Shown here one piece after another: positions 17,251 to 26,314 of a stretch of 64,000 nt of DNA (position 1 is the stretch's first letter; each line of letters starts with the position of its first letter). Source of the stretch: Methylocystis silviterrae (lineage in GTDB: Bacteria; Pseudomonadota; Alphaproteobacteria; Rhizobiales; Beijerinckiaceae); assembly GCF_013350005.1 (NCBI RefSeq), contig NZ_JABVWW010000001.1, positions 62,001 through 126,000 on the forward strand, written 5' to 3'. A program made the translations under genes and the position numbers. The notes beneath the pieces are model-generated. The model was not told where the DNA came from and searched no databases. It saw nothing but the letters and a program-made list of their open reading frames with translations.

Positions 17251-18534
17251 ATGAATGTTCTTCTGATCGGATCGGGCGGTCGCGAGCATGCGATCTGCAA
17301 TGCCCTAAAGAAAAGCCCGCTGCTGACGCGGCTCTATATCGCGCCAGGCAATCCCGGGACGGCTCGCCTGGGAGATAACGTCGATCTCGACGTCGCCAAC
17401 CACCCCGCCGTGATCAATTTTTGTCGGGAGGCGGGAATTGCCCTCGTCGTTGTCGGGCCCGAGCAACCGCTGATCGGCGGTCTCGTCGACGAACTGGAGA
17501 AGCACGGGATCCTCGCCTTCGGGCCGACGCAGGCGGCGGCTAAGCTGGAAGGCTCCAAAGGTTTTACAAAGGATTTGTGTCGCGACTACGGGATTCCGAC
17601 CGCGAGCTATGCGCGGTTTGCCGCGCTTGAGCCGGCGCTGCGTTATCTGCGTGAACACGGCGCGCCGATCGTCGTCAAGGCCGACGGGCTCGCCGCCGGC
17701 AAAGGCGTCGTCGTGGCTCGGACGCTTGAGGAAGCGGAGCGCGCCGCGCAGGCGATGTTCGGGGGCGCGTTTGGCCTCTCGGGCGCGGAGGTGGTCATCG
17801 AGGAATGTCTCGAAGGCGAAGAGGCGTCGTTCTTTGCAATCTGCGACGGCGTGCGCGCGGTGCCTTTCGCGACGGCGCAGGATCATAAGCGGGTCGGCGA
17901 GGGCGACGTGGGGCCGAACACAGGCGGCATGGGCGCCTATTCGCCGGCTTCAGTGGTGACGCCAGAAATAGAAGCGCGCGTGATGGCCGAGATTATCGAG
18001 CCGACGATGCGCGCCATGCGCGACAAGGGCGCGCCCTTCAAGGGCGTGCTCTACGCCGGACTCATGCTGACACAGGAGGGGCCAAAGCTCATCGAATACA
18101 ATTGCCGCTTCGGCGACCCCGAGGCGCAAGTCATTCTGCCCCGTCTCGAGAGTGATCTGCTCGAGCTGATGCTTGACGCCGCGCGGGGCGAATTGCCTCA
18201 TCAGCGACCGCGGTTTTCGCCGCTCGCGGCGCTGACGGTGGTGTTGGCGGCGAAAAACTATCCGGGAACGCCGATGACCGGATCGGAAATCCGCAACGTG
18301 GAATGCGCCGAAGCCGTCGAGGCCGTCACCATCACCCACGCCGGCACGCGCGAAGAAGGCGGCCGGCTGCTTGCCGCGGGCGGTCGCGTGCTGAATGTCA
18401 CCGCGCTCGGCGAAAGCGTTGCGGAAGCCCAGGCGCGAGCTTACGCGGCGGTAGACCTCATCGACTGGCCGGGCGGATTTTGCCGCCGCGACATCGGCTG
18501 GCGGGAAGTCGCGCGCGAACGAGAGGGCTCCTGA
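17251..18534 (+). CDS. purD: Phosphoribosylamine-glycine ligase
   Basis: PurD (GARS), 427 residues, catalyses ATP-dependent ligation of glycine to 5-phosphoribosylamine in purine synthesis. The N-domain starts [19 protein letters not shown]. The ATP-grasp core includes [17 protein letters not shown], the [23 protein letters not shown] signature and the metal-binding segment [25 protein letters not shown]. The ATG at 17251 starts exactly at the family N-terminus; the frame extends back to 17200 without a better start. Confidence 0.96.
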   Translation: MNVLLIGSGGREHAICNALKKSPLLTRLYIAPGNPGTARLGDNVDLDVANHPAVINFCREAGIALVVVGPEQPLIGGLVDELEKHGILAFGPTQAAAKLEGSKGFTKDLCRDYGIPTASYARFAALEPALRYLREHGAPIVVKADGLAAGKGVVVARTLEEAERAAQAMFGGAFGLSGAEVVIEECLEGEEASFFAICDGVRAVPFATAQDHKRVGEGDVGPNTGGMGAYSPASVVTPEIEARVMAEIIEPTMRAMRDKGAPFKGVLYAGLMLTQEGPKLIEYNCRFGDPEAQVILPRLESDLLELMLDAARGELPHQRPRFSPLAALTVVLAAKNYPGTPMTGSEIRNVECAEAVEAVTITHAGTREEGGRLLAAGGRVLNVTALGESVAEAQARAYAAVDLIDWPGGFCRRDIGWREVAREREGS

Positions 18535-18577
18535 GCGTGGGCGACGGATAGGCCGCCCGGTTAAGAGGCGCGGCCCG

Positions 18578-19186
18578 CTACATCACATAGATTTTGTCCG
18601 GCAGTTCGTCGCCGCTCGCGCCGGGCGGCGCATGCCGCGCCAGGAGGCGCGCGCATTCCTCGATCGCCGCGACAAAGCCGTCCGCCACTCTCTCGCGCCG
18701 TATGTCTTCCAGCAGCAGATCCAGCGCGCCCTGCCATTCGTCATCACTGATCTTTGCGGCGATGGCCTCGTCGGCGACAATGCGCGCATAACGCTCTGCG
18801 AAAGAGACGAATATGAGCACGCCCATGCGCGCCTTGGTCGCCGAAACGCCGCGCGAGAAAAATTGCTCAATCGCCTCGCGCGCGGCGCGGGCGCGCTTCA
18901 CGGCGCGCGGCGTCAACAAAAAGCGCACCGGTCCCCATGAAACGACGAGCGTCGCAACAATAAAGATGGCGATCTGCGCGGCAAATATCTCACGAGGCGA
19001 ATGTTCGGTGAAAAGCAGCATGGGCCAAGGCGACGCTAGCGCGATAAATGCGCCCCAGAGCGGCGGCACGAAAGCGTAATCCGATGAGCGACGCGCCAGC
19101 ACGCAGACGATCTCGCCGGAGGTTTTTTCTTCGGCCCGACGAATAGCCTCCGCGATGCGCTCGAAGTCGTCCGCCGTGAGTTGCAT
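18578..19186 (-). CDS. TPM-domain membrane protein
   Basis: A 202-residue protein with an N-terminal TPM-like segment (MQLTADDFERIAEAIRRAEEKTSGEIVCVLARRSSDY), two transmembrane helices (LWGAFIALASPWPMLLF and AAQIAIFIVATLVVSWG) and a C-terminal part with FFSRGVSATKARMGVLIFVSFAERYARIVADEAI and DLLLEDIRRERVADGFVAAIEECARLLA. This is the short partner of YgcG-type TPM proteins and is usually found next to one. TPM proteins act in membrane protein quality control, for example photosystem II repair in plants; the bacterial role is unknown. The ATG shares one base with the TGA of the upstream gene. Confidence 0.8.
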   Translation of the reverse strand: MQLTADDFERIAEAIRRAEEKTSGEIVCVLARRSSDYAFVPPLWGAFIALASPWPMLLFTEHSPREIFAAQIAIFIVATLVVSWGPVRFLLTPRAVKRARAAREAIEQFFSRGVSATKARMGVLIFVSFAERYARIVADEAIAAKISDDEWQGALDLLLEDIRRERVADGFVAAIEECARLLARHAPPGASGDELPDKIYVM

Positions 19187-19977
19187 CACCAGTCCCCCGA
19201 AGCGCCGCCGCCGCCGGACGAGCCGCCGCCGCCAGAGAATCCGCCGCCGTCTCCGAAACCGCCTCCCCCTCTCCACCCGCCGCTAGAACCACCCCCCCAG
19301 AAGCCGCCGCTCGGGGGCAGCACGACGATCGGCGGTCCGCCGCGCCTGTAGCCCCGGTAATTCGTCGGCCTGCCGCCGCGCGCGCTACGCGCCATCCAGA
19401 CCACGATGAACAGAAACAGGGCGAAAAAAATGAGCGGGGATAGCTCATCGAAGGTCGTGGACTGTGGCCCCTGCGCGCGTTTCGTCCATTCGGCGGAATC
19501 GCCGGAGAGCACCTCGATGATTCCCTCGACGCCGCGTTCTATCCCCGCGCCATAGTCTCGCGCTTTGAATCGCGGCGCCACCGCGCTCGTCAAAATGATC
19601 TTCGACAGCGCGTCGGTGAGCGTTCCTTCCAGGCCATAGCCGACTTCGATGCGCATTTTGCGCTCGTTTGGCGCGACAAGGAAAAGAACGCCATTGTTCT
19701 TTTTTGCTTCACCGAGCTTCCAAGCGCGAAACAGGCCGTTGGCGTAGGTTTCGACGTCCAGGCCGTCCAGCGAATTGACCGAGGCGACGACGAGCTGAAT
19801 GCCGGATTTATCCTCGAGATCGCTCAGCTTTGTCTCAATCGCGCTTTTCGTCGAGGCGGCGATGATATCGGCTTGATCGACTACTCGACCAGTCAGCGGC
19901 GGATAGTTCGCCGCCGCAAAGGCCAGCGAGGCGATGAAAAAGAGGAGCGGCGCGAGCCAGCGCGCGGCGCCCCGCAT
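19186..19977 (-). CDS. TPM-domain secreted/membrane protein (YgcG type)
   Basis: A 263-residue protein with a signal peptide (MRGAARWLAPLLFFIASLAFA), a periplasmic TPM domain (NYPPLTGRVVDQADIIAASTKSAIETKL, NGLFRAWKLGEAKKNNGVLFLVAPNERKMRIEVGYGLEG), one C-terminal transmembrane helix (LIFFALFLFIVVWMA) and a Gly/Ser-rich tail. This is the standard YgcG architecture. The ATG at 19977 is chosen because it gives the signal peptide. It starts two bases after the stop of the Zur-like regulator gene and overlaps the next TPM gene by one base, so the three form an operon. Confidence 0.86.
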   Translation of the reverse strand: MRGAARWLAPLLFFIASLAFAAANYPPLTGRVVDQADIIAASTKSAIETKLSDLEDKSGIQLVVASVNSLDGLDVETYANGLFRAWKLGEAKKNNGVLFLVAPNERKMRIEVGYGLEGTLTDALSKIILTSAVAPRFKARDYGAGIERGVEGIIEVLSGDSAEWTKRAQGPQSTTFDELSPLIFFALFLFIVVWMARSARGGRPTNYRGYRRGGPPIVVLPPSGGFWGGGSSGGWRGGGGFGDGGGFSGGGGSSGGGGASGDW

Positions 19978-19979
19978 TG

Positions 19980-20411
19980 CTATTTGCCTTCGCATCGGGC
20001 GCAGCGCCCGGCGATTTCCACGACGCGCGTGCGGGCGCTGAAATGCGCCGCCGCGACGAGCGCCGCGAGTTCGCGGGCAAAGCCTGGCGACGTCGCCTCT
20101 TTCACCTCGCCGCATTGCTCGCAAATGATGAAAACCACCGGCTCTTCGGCCTCATGCGCGTGGCCGCAGACGATATAGGCGTTTTTTGACGCGAGCCGAT
20201 GCGCGAGGCCGTTGTCCATGAGATAGCCGAGCGCGCGATAGACGGAGACGGGCGCGGGCCGCTTGCCCTCTTCGTCGGCCATGAGGTCGATCATCTCATA
20301 AGCGCCGACCGGCCGGTTCGCTTGCGTGAGAATGTCGAGCGCTCGGCGGCGCGCGGGAGTCAGGCCGGCGATCTTGGGCCGTGTGGGGTTTTTCGTCGTA
20401 CGGCTGCTCAT
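19980..20411 (-). CDS. zur: Fur-family transcriptional regulator, Zur type
   Basis: A 143-residue metalloregulator. The winged-helix DNA-binding part is residues ~15-80 (LTPARRRALDILTQANRPVGAYEMIDLMADEEGKRPAPVSVYRALGYLMDNGLAHRL). The dimerisation part contains the zinc sites CGHAHEAEEPVVFIICEQCGEV and a final CARCEGK, that is two CxxC pairs, and the sequence VSVYRALGYL resembles Zur rather than Fur. Zur represses zinc uptake genes when zinc is sufficient. Here it leads an operon with two TPM-domain genes rather than znuABC. Assignment to Zur over Fur is by motif only. Confidence 0.82.
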   Translation of the reverse strand: MSSRTTKNPTRPKIAGLTPARRRALDILTQANRPVGAYEMIDLMADEEGKRPAPVSVYRALGYLMDNGLAHRLASKNAYIVCGHAHEAEEPVVFIICEQCGEVKEATSPGFARELAALVAAAHFSARTRVVEIAGRCARCEGK

Positions 20412-20449
20412 TGCGTCAATTTAGGGGGCTCCGACGTAAAAAACGAGGC

Positions 20450-20935
20450 TTAGCGCTTGGCGCAGGCCGCGGCGAATTTCTTGAATTTCTCCGTCGCGTC
20501 GGCGAGAGGCGCCGAGCGCTTCGCCCCGCCAATGGCGATGTCGAGCGTTTCCCCGCCGGCCATCGCCGCGAAGATCGGGTCTTTCGCCGGCAGCCGCCCT
20601 TCAAAGCTCGGCACGCCGGCTTCTTCATTGGGGACGAGCTTGCCGGCGACCTTCGCCGTCTTTTCGCCGACGGAAAGGATCGCCGTCGCCTTGTCTCCCG
20701 CTTTAAGCTTGTCGCTGGTTTCGGCGATCCAGATTTTGACCAAGCCGCCCCCGGGCGCGCAGGTGAAGCTCCCGAGGCTGTCGTCGCTTTCCGGCACCCC
20801 ATAGCCAAGGTAGATGCTGTCGGCGGCCTTCTCCTCCAGTCCGCCGAGCGTCCAGACGCGCTGGTCGGTTTGCGCGCAGAGACCCGACAGCCCCAGGAAA
20901 GAAAGGACGCCCGCCAGGGCGAATGTTCGCTTCAC
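20450..20935 (-). CDS. Secreted hypothetical protein
   Basis: A 161-residue product starting at a GTG (20935) with AGGAG six bases upstream. The signal peptide VKRTFALAGVLSFLGLSGLCAQ is followed by a soluble domain with YLGYGVPESDDSLGSFTCAPG, ILSVGEKTAKVAGKL and the C-terminal FKKFAAACAKR, containing two cysteines that could pair. I do not recognise the family with confidence; similar small periplasmic proteins recur in Hyphomicrobiales. The longer open frame to 21064 overlaps the argG start and is not supported. Confidence 0.7.
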   Translation of the reverse strand: MKRTFALAGVLSFLGLSGLCAQTDQRVWTLGGLEEKAADSIYLGYGVPESDDSLGSFTCAPGGGLVKIWIAETSDKLKAGDKATAILSVGEKTAKVAGKLVPNEEAGVPSFEGRLPAKDPIFAAMAGGETLDIAIGGAKRSAPLADATEKFKKFAAACAKR

Positions 20936-21038
20936 GCCATTTCTCCTGCGCGGACGTGGGCCGCGTCGCGCCGCCTTGCGCTCGGGCCCGCGGCGCCTAT
21001 AGTCCGCGCGCAATCGCCCCCGCCGAGCCAGAGCCAAA

Positions 21039-22277
21039 ATGACCCGCCAGAAAAAAGAAATCAAACGCGTCGTCCTCGCCTATTCCGGAGGGCTCGACAC
21101 CTCGATCATTCTGAAATGGCTGCAGACGACCTATGGCGCGGAAGTCATCACCTTCACCGCCGATCTCGGTCAGGGCGAGGAGCTCGAGCCCGCGCGCGAG
21201 AAGGCGCTGCTTCTGGGCGTGAAGCCTGAAAACATCTTCATCGAAGATCTGCGCGAAGAATTCGTGCGCGATTACGTCTTCCCGATGTTCCGCGCCAACG
21301 CCCAATATGAGGGGCTTTATCTGCTTGGCACCTCGATCGCGCGCCCGCTCATCGCCAAGAAACAGATCGAGATCGCGCGCAAAATGGGCGCCGACGCGGT
21401 CTGCCATGGCGCGACCGGCAAGGGCAACGACCAGGTGCGGTTCGAACTCGGCTATTATGCGCTCGAGCCCGATATCACCGTGATCGCGCCCTGGCGCGAA
21501 TGGGATTTCGTCTCGCGCGCCGATCTCATCGCCTTCGCCGAAAAGAACCAGATCCCGATCGCCAAAGACAAACGCGGCGAAGCGCCGTTCTCGACCGACG
21601 CCAATCTTCTGCACACGTCTTCGGAAGGGAAGGTGCTCGAAGATCCGACCAACGAGACGCCCGATTACGTCTATTCGCGCACCGGCAATCCCGAGGATGC
21701 GCCGAACGCGGCGCAATATGTCACGATCGACTTCGAAAAGGGCGACGCGGTCGCGGTGGACGGCGTCAAGCTTTCGCCGGCGGCGCTTCTCGCCAAGCTC
21801 AATGATCTGGGGCGTCTTCACGGGATCGGGCGACTCGATCTTGTCGAAAATCGCTTCGTAGGCATGAAGTCGCGCGGCATGTATGAAACGCCCGGCGGCG
21901 CGATTCTGCTCGTCGCGCATCGCGGAATCGAAAGCCTTACGCTCGACCGCGGCGCCGCGCATCTCAAAGACGAGCTGATGCCGCGCTACGCCGAACTGAT
22001 CTATAACGGCTTCTGGTTCGCGCCGGAGCGCGAGATGCTGCAGGCCGCGATCGACAAGAGCCAGGAGCATGTCACGGGCCGCGTGCGCATCAAGCTCTAC
22101 AAGGGCTCGGCGACGCTTGTCGGCCGCGAAAGCCCCTGGTCGCTTTACGATCAGGACCTTGTCACCTTCGAAGAAGGCGGAACCTACGACCAGCGCGACG
22201 CGGAAGGCTTCATCAAGCTCAACGCCCTGCGGCTGCGCACCTTGGCCAAGCGCGCCGCGCGGGGGGCGAAGCAATAA
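21039..22277 (+). CDS. argG: Argininosuccinate synthase
   Basis: ArgG, 412 residues, ligates citrulline and aspartate with ATP to form argininosuccinate in arginine synthesis. The PP-loop appears near the N-terminus as [18 protein letters not shown]. Family motifs follow: [47 protein letters not shown] and the C-terminal GQ-less [19 protein letters not shown]. Length and motifs are complete. It begins 103 bases from the divergent secreted-protein gene and is followed by a palindromic repeat. Confidence 0.97.
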   Translation: MTRQKKEIKRVVLAYSGGLDTSIILKWLQTTYGAEVITFTADLGQGEELEPAREKALLLGVKPENIFIEDLREEFVRDYVFPMFRANAQYEGLYLLGTSIARPLIAKKQIEIARKMGADAVCHGATGKGNDQVRFELGYYALEPDITVIAPWREWDFVSRADLIAFAEKNQIPIAKDKRGEAPFSTDANLLHTSSEGKVLEDPTNETPDYVYSRTGNPEDAPNAAQYVTIDFEKGDAVAVDGVKLSPAALLAKLNDLGRLHGIGRLDLVENRFVGMKSRGMYETPGGAILLVAHRGIESLTLDRGAAHLKDELMPRYAELIYNGFWFAPEREMLQAAIDKSQEHVTGRVRIKLYKGSATLVGRESPWSLYDQDLVTFEEGGTYDQRDAEGFIKLNALRLRTLAKRAARGAKQ

Positions 22278-22317
22278 CGGACCGCGCGGTGCGTTTTTCG
22301 CGGAACGTTTGACGCCT

Positions 22318-22425
22318 CCCTCTCCCGCGGAGCGGGGGAGGGTAAGGGAGGGGGAATATATTCGAGCCGAGCGCAAACCGCATCGCCCCCTCTCCAACTC
22401 TCCCCCGCTGCGCGGGAGAGAGAGC
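22318..22425. repeat. Pair of inverted REP-like palindromes
   Basis: Two copies of a GC-rich element in opposite orientation. The first (22318-22354) reads CCCTCTCCCGCGGAGCGGGG and continues to GGGAGGGGG; the second (22385-22425) is its approximate reverse complement, with CTCTCCCCCGCTGCGCGGGA at its core. Each copy folds into a hairpin and the two can pair with one another. It sits between argG and the next gene, the usual place for bacterial interspersed palindromic elements. Confidence 0.75.
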
Positions 22426-22446
22426 GATTGCGCGGCGGAGAAACGC

Positions 22447-23541
22447 TTGCCGTTGGATCAAGGCGCGGCCGCGCGAATGCGCGCGCCGTCGCGCACGCTT
22501 ACCTCGCTTGCCGATCTGGTTGACGCGCGCCTCATGAGCGAGGTCGACGGTCTCGATCAGGTGACGCAGCGCTACAGCATCGCCGTCACGCCGGAAATCG
22601 TGGCGCTGATCGACCGCGCCGATCCGAATGATCCGATTGCGCGACAGTTTATCCCCGATCTTCGCGAGGCCGCGACGACGCCGCAAGAACGCGCCGATCC
22701 GATCGGCGACGACGCGCATTCGCCGCTGCCCGGCCTCGTGCATCGCTATCCCGATCGCGTGCTCTTGAAGCTGCTGTCCGTCTGTCCCGTCTACTGCCGT
22801 TTTTGTTTTCGGCGCGAGACCGTGGGGCGCGGCAAGGGCGATCTGCTGCCCGAGCGTCACGTCGCGGCGGCGCTCGACTACATCGCGCGGCGACCGCAGA
22901 TTTTCGAAGTGATCCTCACCGGCGGCGATCCGTTGATGCTGTCGGCGCGTCGTCTCGGCGCCATGTCGCGCCGGCTTGCCGAGATCCCGCATGTGCGGCT
23001 GTTACGCGTCCATACGCGCGTGCCGACGGTCGCGCCCGATCTCGTGACGCGCGAGCGGCTTGCCGCGCTTCGCGAAAGCGGCAAGACGCTTTTCATCGCC
23101 TTACATGTCAATCATGCGCGCGAATTGACCGAGCCGGCGCGCGCGGCGATCGCTCAGTTGCGCGAGGCAGGCGCAGTCCTTCTCTCCCAGACCGTGCTGC
23201 TCAAAGGCGTCAATGACAACGTCGACGTCTTGGAGCAGCTGATGCGCGATTTGGCAGGTTTGGGCGTTCGGCCCTATTATCTGCACCATCCAGATCTCGC
23301 GCCGGGGACCGCGCATTTTCGGCTCAGCCTGGCGGCGGGCAGGCGAATCTACGCAGAGCTCTCGCGCCGGGTGACCAGCGTTGCGCTGCCGGCCTATGTG
23401 CTCGACATTCCGGGCGGGTTCGGCAAGGCGCGGGTCGCCGAGGGCGCCGCCGCGCCGGACGGGCAGGGGGGATGGACCGTGATCGACCGGAACGGCGACA
23501 AGCGGTCCTACCGCGACGAACTCGAACCGCCGCGAGATTGA
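22447..23541 (+). CDS. Lysine-2,3-aminomutase-like radical SAM protein (KamA/EpmB family)
   Basis: Radical SAM, PLP-dependent aminomutase family protein of 364 residues. The iron-sulfur cysteines are in CPVYCRFCFRRETVG (CxxxCxxC) near residue 112. The barrel motifs ILTGGDPLML, RLLRVHTRVPTVAPDLVT, LFIALHVNHARELT, LLSQTVLLKGVND and PYYLHHPDLAPGTAHFR follow, and the PLP lysine region is near GGFGKARV. EpmB isomerises lysine for elongation factor P modification; KamA makes beta-lysine. The EF-P ligase and efp genes are not adjacent, so the exact role is open. I chose the TTG at 22447 since GGAG lies six bases upstream; ATG at 22477 is an alternative. Confidence 0.88.
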   Translation: MPLDQGAAARMRAPSRTLTSLADLVDARLMSEVDGLDQVTQRYSIAVTPEIVALIDRADPNDPIARQFIPDLREAATTPQERADPIGDDAHSPLPGLVHRYPDRVLLKLLSVCPVYCRFCFRRETVGRGKGDLLPERHVAAALDYIARRPQIFEVILTGGDPLMLSARRLGAMSRRLAEIPHVRLLRVHTRVPTVAPDLVTRERLAALRESGKTLFIALHVNHARELTEPARAAIAQLREAGAVLLSQTVLLKGVNDNVDVLEQLMRDLAGLGVRPYYLHHPDLAPGTAHFRLSLAAGRRIYAELSRRVTSVALPAYVLDIPGGFGKARVAEGAAAPDGQGGWTVIDRNGDKRSYRDELEPPRD

Positions 23542-23593
23542 CCGTTCGCCCGTGTGCTCGAAACCGATTTGATCGGCTCGCTCCACTCAAGGA

Positions 23594-26275
23594 ATGCATG
23601 TGCGCATACTGACGCTCCTCATCGCTATCCTGATTGCGACGCTCGCCGCCTCTGGATCGCGCGCCGACGAAGCCCCGGCTTCGATCGAACAGTTCAACGC
23701 GCGTCTCGATCGCGCGCGCGCCACGCTGGACGAGGTGCAGAAGGCGCTTGAGCAGCCCGAGCTTTCGGACGCCGCGCTGCGCAGTCTGCGCGCGCGTATC
23801 GAACCCTTGCCGCACGAACTCGAGGAAACGATCGAAAAGCTGACGCCGCGCCTTGCCGCGATTGATGCGCGGTTGAAGGAGCTTGCGCCCGCCGCCGCAA
23901 AACCCCAGGAGCCGCCAAAAGAGGCTCCGAAGGCGACCGAGAAGCCGGCGGAGCCCAAGCCGCCCGGCAAACCCGCTGTGAAGAACGGCGTCGCGAAGCC
24001 GCCGCCGGCAAGAGGGCCGCCGGTCCCGGCGCCCGAAGCGACGCCGAACGGACCCGACTCCGCCGACGCGGCGGCGCGCGTCAGCGCCAACGCCGAACTC
24101 GAAGAGCAGCGTCGTCTGTACGACGCGGTCGACGCGACTCTGAAACGTGCGCGCGCCATGTTGCTCGAGACGCGGCAGGTCGCCGTCACGATTGTCGCGC
24201 GCCAGCGCGGGCTCTTTGCGAAGAATCTATTTCTGCGAACGAACGGTCTATTCTCGCCTTCGCTGTGGCGCGCCGCGCTCGACGGCGCGCCCGCCGCGAT
24301 CAGCGATTCCGCGAGGTTTCTTTCCGACCGAGCGGCGAACGTCGTAGATCGCGTCAACAGCGGCCGACGCGCGCAGTTTTTTGCGGTGCTTTTATTGATC
24401 GCGGCCAGCGTCGCCTTGGCGCTCTTCATGGCGCGACGCGTCGCCCGGCGTTCGGAAAACGAGTCCGCTCCGACGGCTTTGCGCAAGGCGGCCGCCGCCG
24501 GATGGACCGCGCTCGTCATAGCGGCCGCGCCGGTTGTGGCGGTCGGAGCGTTAAGCCTCGCCTTCGACGCCTACGACCTTATCGACGCCGCGCTCGAACC
24601 GATCTGGCGACGCTTCGTCGAGGGCGTGGCGCGAATCGCCTTCGCCTACGCGATCGCGCGCGCGGTTCTGGCTCCCGCGCATCCGAACTGGCGGCTCGTT
24701 GATCCCGGCGATCGGCTTGCGAAACGTCTCACGCAACTCGTCACGCTGGCTGCGGTGACACTTTCCGCGGCGCGCTTCCTGGAGCAATTGGAAGAGGCCG
24801 TGCAGGGGGGCCTTTCGCTCGTGATCGTGACGCGCGGCCTCGGCGTTATGATCGTCACGGCGCTCATCGCTATCGCGCTCTTCAATCTGCCAAGCCGAGT
24901 CGAAGTCGAGGAGGGCGCCGCCGTCGTCACCCCCGAAGGCCGCGACTGGATGAGCGCCGCGCGTTTTTTCGGCGCGCTTATCGTGCTCGTGCTCGTGGGG
25001 GCGAGCGCGGCCGGCTATGTCACATTCGCCAATTTCATCATTCTGCAGATCGGCTGGACGGCGGCCGTGCTGGCCATCCTGTATGTCGTCGTCACCCTTT
25101 CGCGCGGCGGCATCGAGGCGGCGCTTGCGCCGACAAGTTTCCTCGGTCGCAAAATGATCAGCGGTCTTGGCGTGCGCCGCGAGCAGCTCGCGCCGCTCGC
25201 CGTGCTCCTGTCCGGCATTGTCACGCTGCTCTGTTTCCTCGCCGCGGCGTTGTTGGCGCTCGCGCCGCTCGGCTATGAGTCGGGCGATTTCCTGAGCAAT
25301 ATTCGCTCGGCGTTCGTTTCCTTCAAGATCGGCGACGTCACGATCTCTCCTTCGAGCGCGCTTGTGGCGATGCTGCTCTTCGCCGCGGCGCTTGCCGCAA
25401 CGCAGGGACTGCGGCGCTGGCTTGACGCGCGTTTTCTGCCGCTCACCCGGCTCGATCTCGGTCTGCGCAACTCCATCAGCGCGACGCTCGGCTACGCCGG
25501 CTTCATTTTCGCGGCGGCGCTCGCACTGTCCTATGTCGGGCTCGGTTTCGAAAAACTCGCGATCGTCGCCGGCGCCCTCTCGGTCGGCATCGGCTTTGGC
25601 CTGCAATCGATCGTCAACAATTTCGTCTCCGGCCTCATCCTGCTTTGGGAGCGCGCCATTCGCGTCGGCGACTGGGTCGTGGTCGGCGACGAGCAGGGCT
25701 ATGTCAAACGCATCAATGTTCGCTCCACCGAGATCGAGACCTTCGATCGCGCGACGATGATCGTGCCGAATTCGAATCTCGTCGCGGGCGTGGTGAAGAA
25801 CTGGCTGCGCGGCGACAAGGTCGGCCGCATCAGAATCGCCATTTCGCCGCATGTCGGCGTCGATCCGGAAAGAATGCGCGACATTCTTCTTGCGGCGGGG
25901 CGCGCGCAGGAAGGCGTTTTGCGGATTCCCGCGCCGCAGGTGATGTTCCTCGGCATGGAGGCGAACATCTTTAAATTCGAGCTTTGGTGCTACGTCGAGG
26001 ATGTCGAGCAGTCCGCGCGCGTGCGCAGCGACCTGCACTTCGACCTCTATGAGCGCCTCAAGGACGCCGGAATCTCGATCGGTCCTATTGCTGCGCCGCC
26101 GCCGCCGACAATCGTCAACATCCCCGAACTCGACAAGCTGGCCGCAGCGGCCGTCGCGAGCGCGCTGGCGATCGAAGCGAATCTGGCGGGCGGCAAGAGC
26201 GAAGAAGAGCAAACCGAACGGTCCGAGACCTCTAACGAGGACGCCGCGACGTCGGACGATGCGCAAGCGAAGTAA
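23594..26275 (+). CDS. MscS-family mechanosensitive channel, large form with DUF3772-type N-terminus
   Basis: An 893-residue inner-membrane protein. Residues 1-24 are a signal peptide ending SRADEA. A periplasmic helical/coiled-coil region follows to ~100 (FNARLDRARATLDEVQKALEQ), then a Pro-rich linker, then about ten transmembrane helices from ~255 on. The MscS core lies at ~625-832: pore helix LSVGIGFGLQSIVNNFVSGLILL, beta domain ERAIRVGDWVVVGDEQGYVKRI and the cytoplasmic vestibule. It should open under membrane tension during hypo-osmotic shock. The ATG at 23594 lies directly after AAGGA, whereas GTG at 23600 has ideal 6-base spacing and may be the true start. Confidence 0.9.
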   Translation: MHVRILTLLIAILIATLAASGSRADEAPASIEQFNARLDRARATLDEVQKALEQPELSDAALRSLRARIEPLPHELEETIEKLTPRLAAIDARLKELAPAAAKPQEPPKEAPKATEKPAEPKPPGKPAVKNGVAKPPPARGPPVPAPEATPNGPDSADAAARVSANAELEEQRRLYDAVDATLKRARAMLLETRQVAVTIVARQRGLFAKNLFLRTNGLFSPSLWRAALDGAPAAISDSARFLSDRAANVVDRVNSGRRAQFFAVLLLIAASVALALFMARRVARRSENESAPTALRKAAAAGWTALVIAAAPVVAVGALSLAFDAYDLIDAALEPIWRRFVEGVARIAFAYAIARAVLAPAHPNWRLVDPGDRLAKRLTQLVTLAAVTLSAARFLEQLEEAVQGGLSLVIVTRGLGVMIVTALIAIALFNLPSRVEVEEGAAVVTPEGRDWMSAARFFGALIVLVLVGASAAGYVTFANFIILQIGWTAAVLAILYVVVTLSRGGIEAALAPTSFLGRKMISGLGVRREQLAPLAVLLSGIVTLLCFLAAALLALAPLGYESGDFLSNIRSAFVSFKIGDVTISPSSALVAMLLFAAALAATQGLRRWLDARFLPLTRLDLGLRNSISATLGYAGFIFAAALALSYVGLGFEKLAIVAGALSVGIGFGLQSIVNNFVSGLILLWERAIRVGDWVVVGDEQGYVKRINVRSTEIETFDRATMIVPNSNLVAGVVKNWLRGDKVGRIRIAISPHVGVDPERMRDILLAAGRAQEGVLRIPAPQVMFLGMEANIFKFELWCYVEDVEQSARVRSDLHFDLYERLKDAGISIGPIAAPPPPTIVNIPELDKLAAAAVASALAIEANLAGGKSEEEQTERSETSNEDAATSDDAQAK

Positions 26276-26285
26276 CTCCTGCCAT

Positions 26286-26306
26286 TCATTGTTTCTCAAA
26301 CAATGA
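26286..26306 (+). promoter_or_regulatory. Perfect palindrome at the ribosome site of the CAP lipoprotein gene
   Basis: TCATTGTTT at 26286-26294 and AAACAATGA at 26298-26306 form a perfect 9-base-pair stem with a 3-base loop. The right arm touches the GAGGAG ribosome site (26305-26310) of the downstream gene. It could be a protein operator or an mRNA hairpin limiting translation. No U-tract follows, so it is not a terminator. Confidence 0.55.
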
Positions 26307-26314
26307 GGAGCGAG

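Noticed and set aside
20997-22397. 466-codon minus-strand frame opposite argG
   Set aside because: It mirrors argG and runs through the palindromic repeat; no family pattern.
24551-26299. 582-codon minus-strand frame opposite the MscS gene
   Set aside because: Composition is Arg/Asp/Glu noise without any domain, and the opposite strand carries a clear channel gene.
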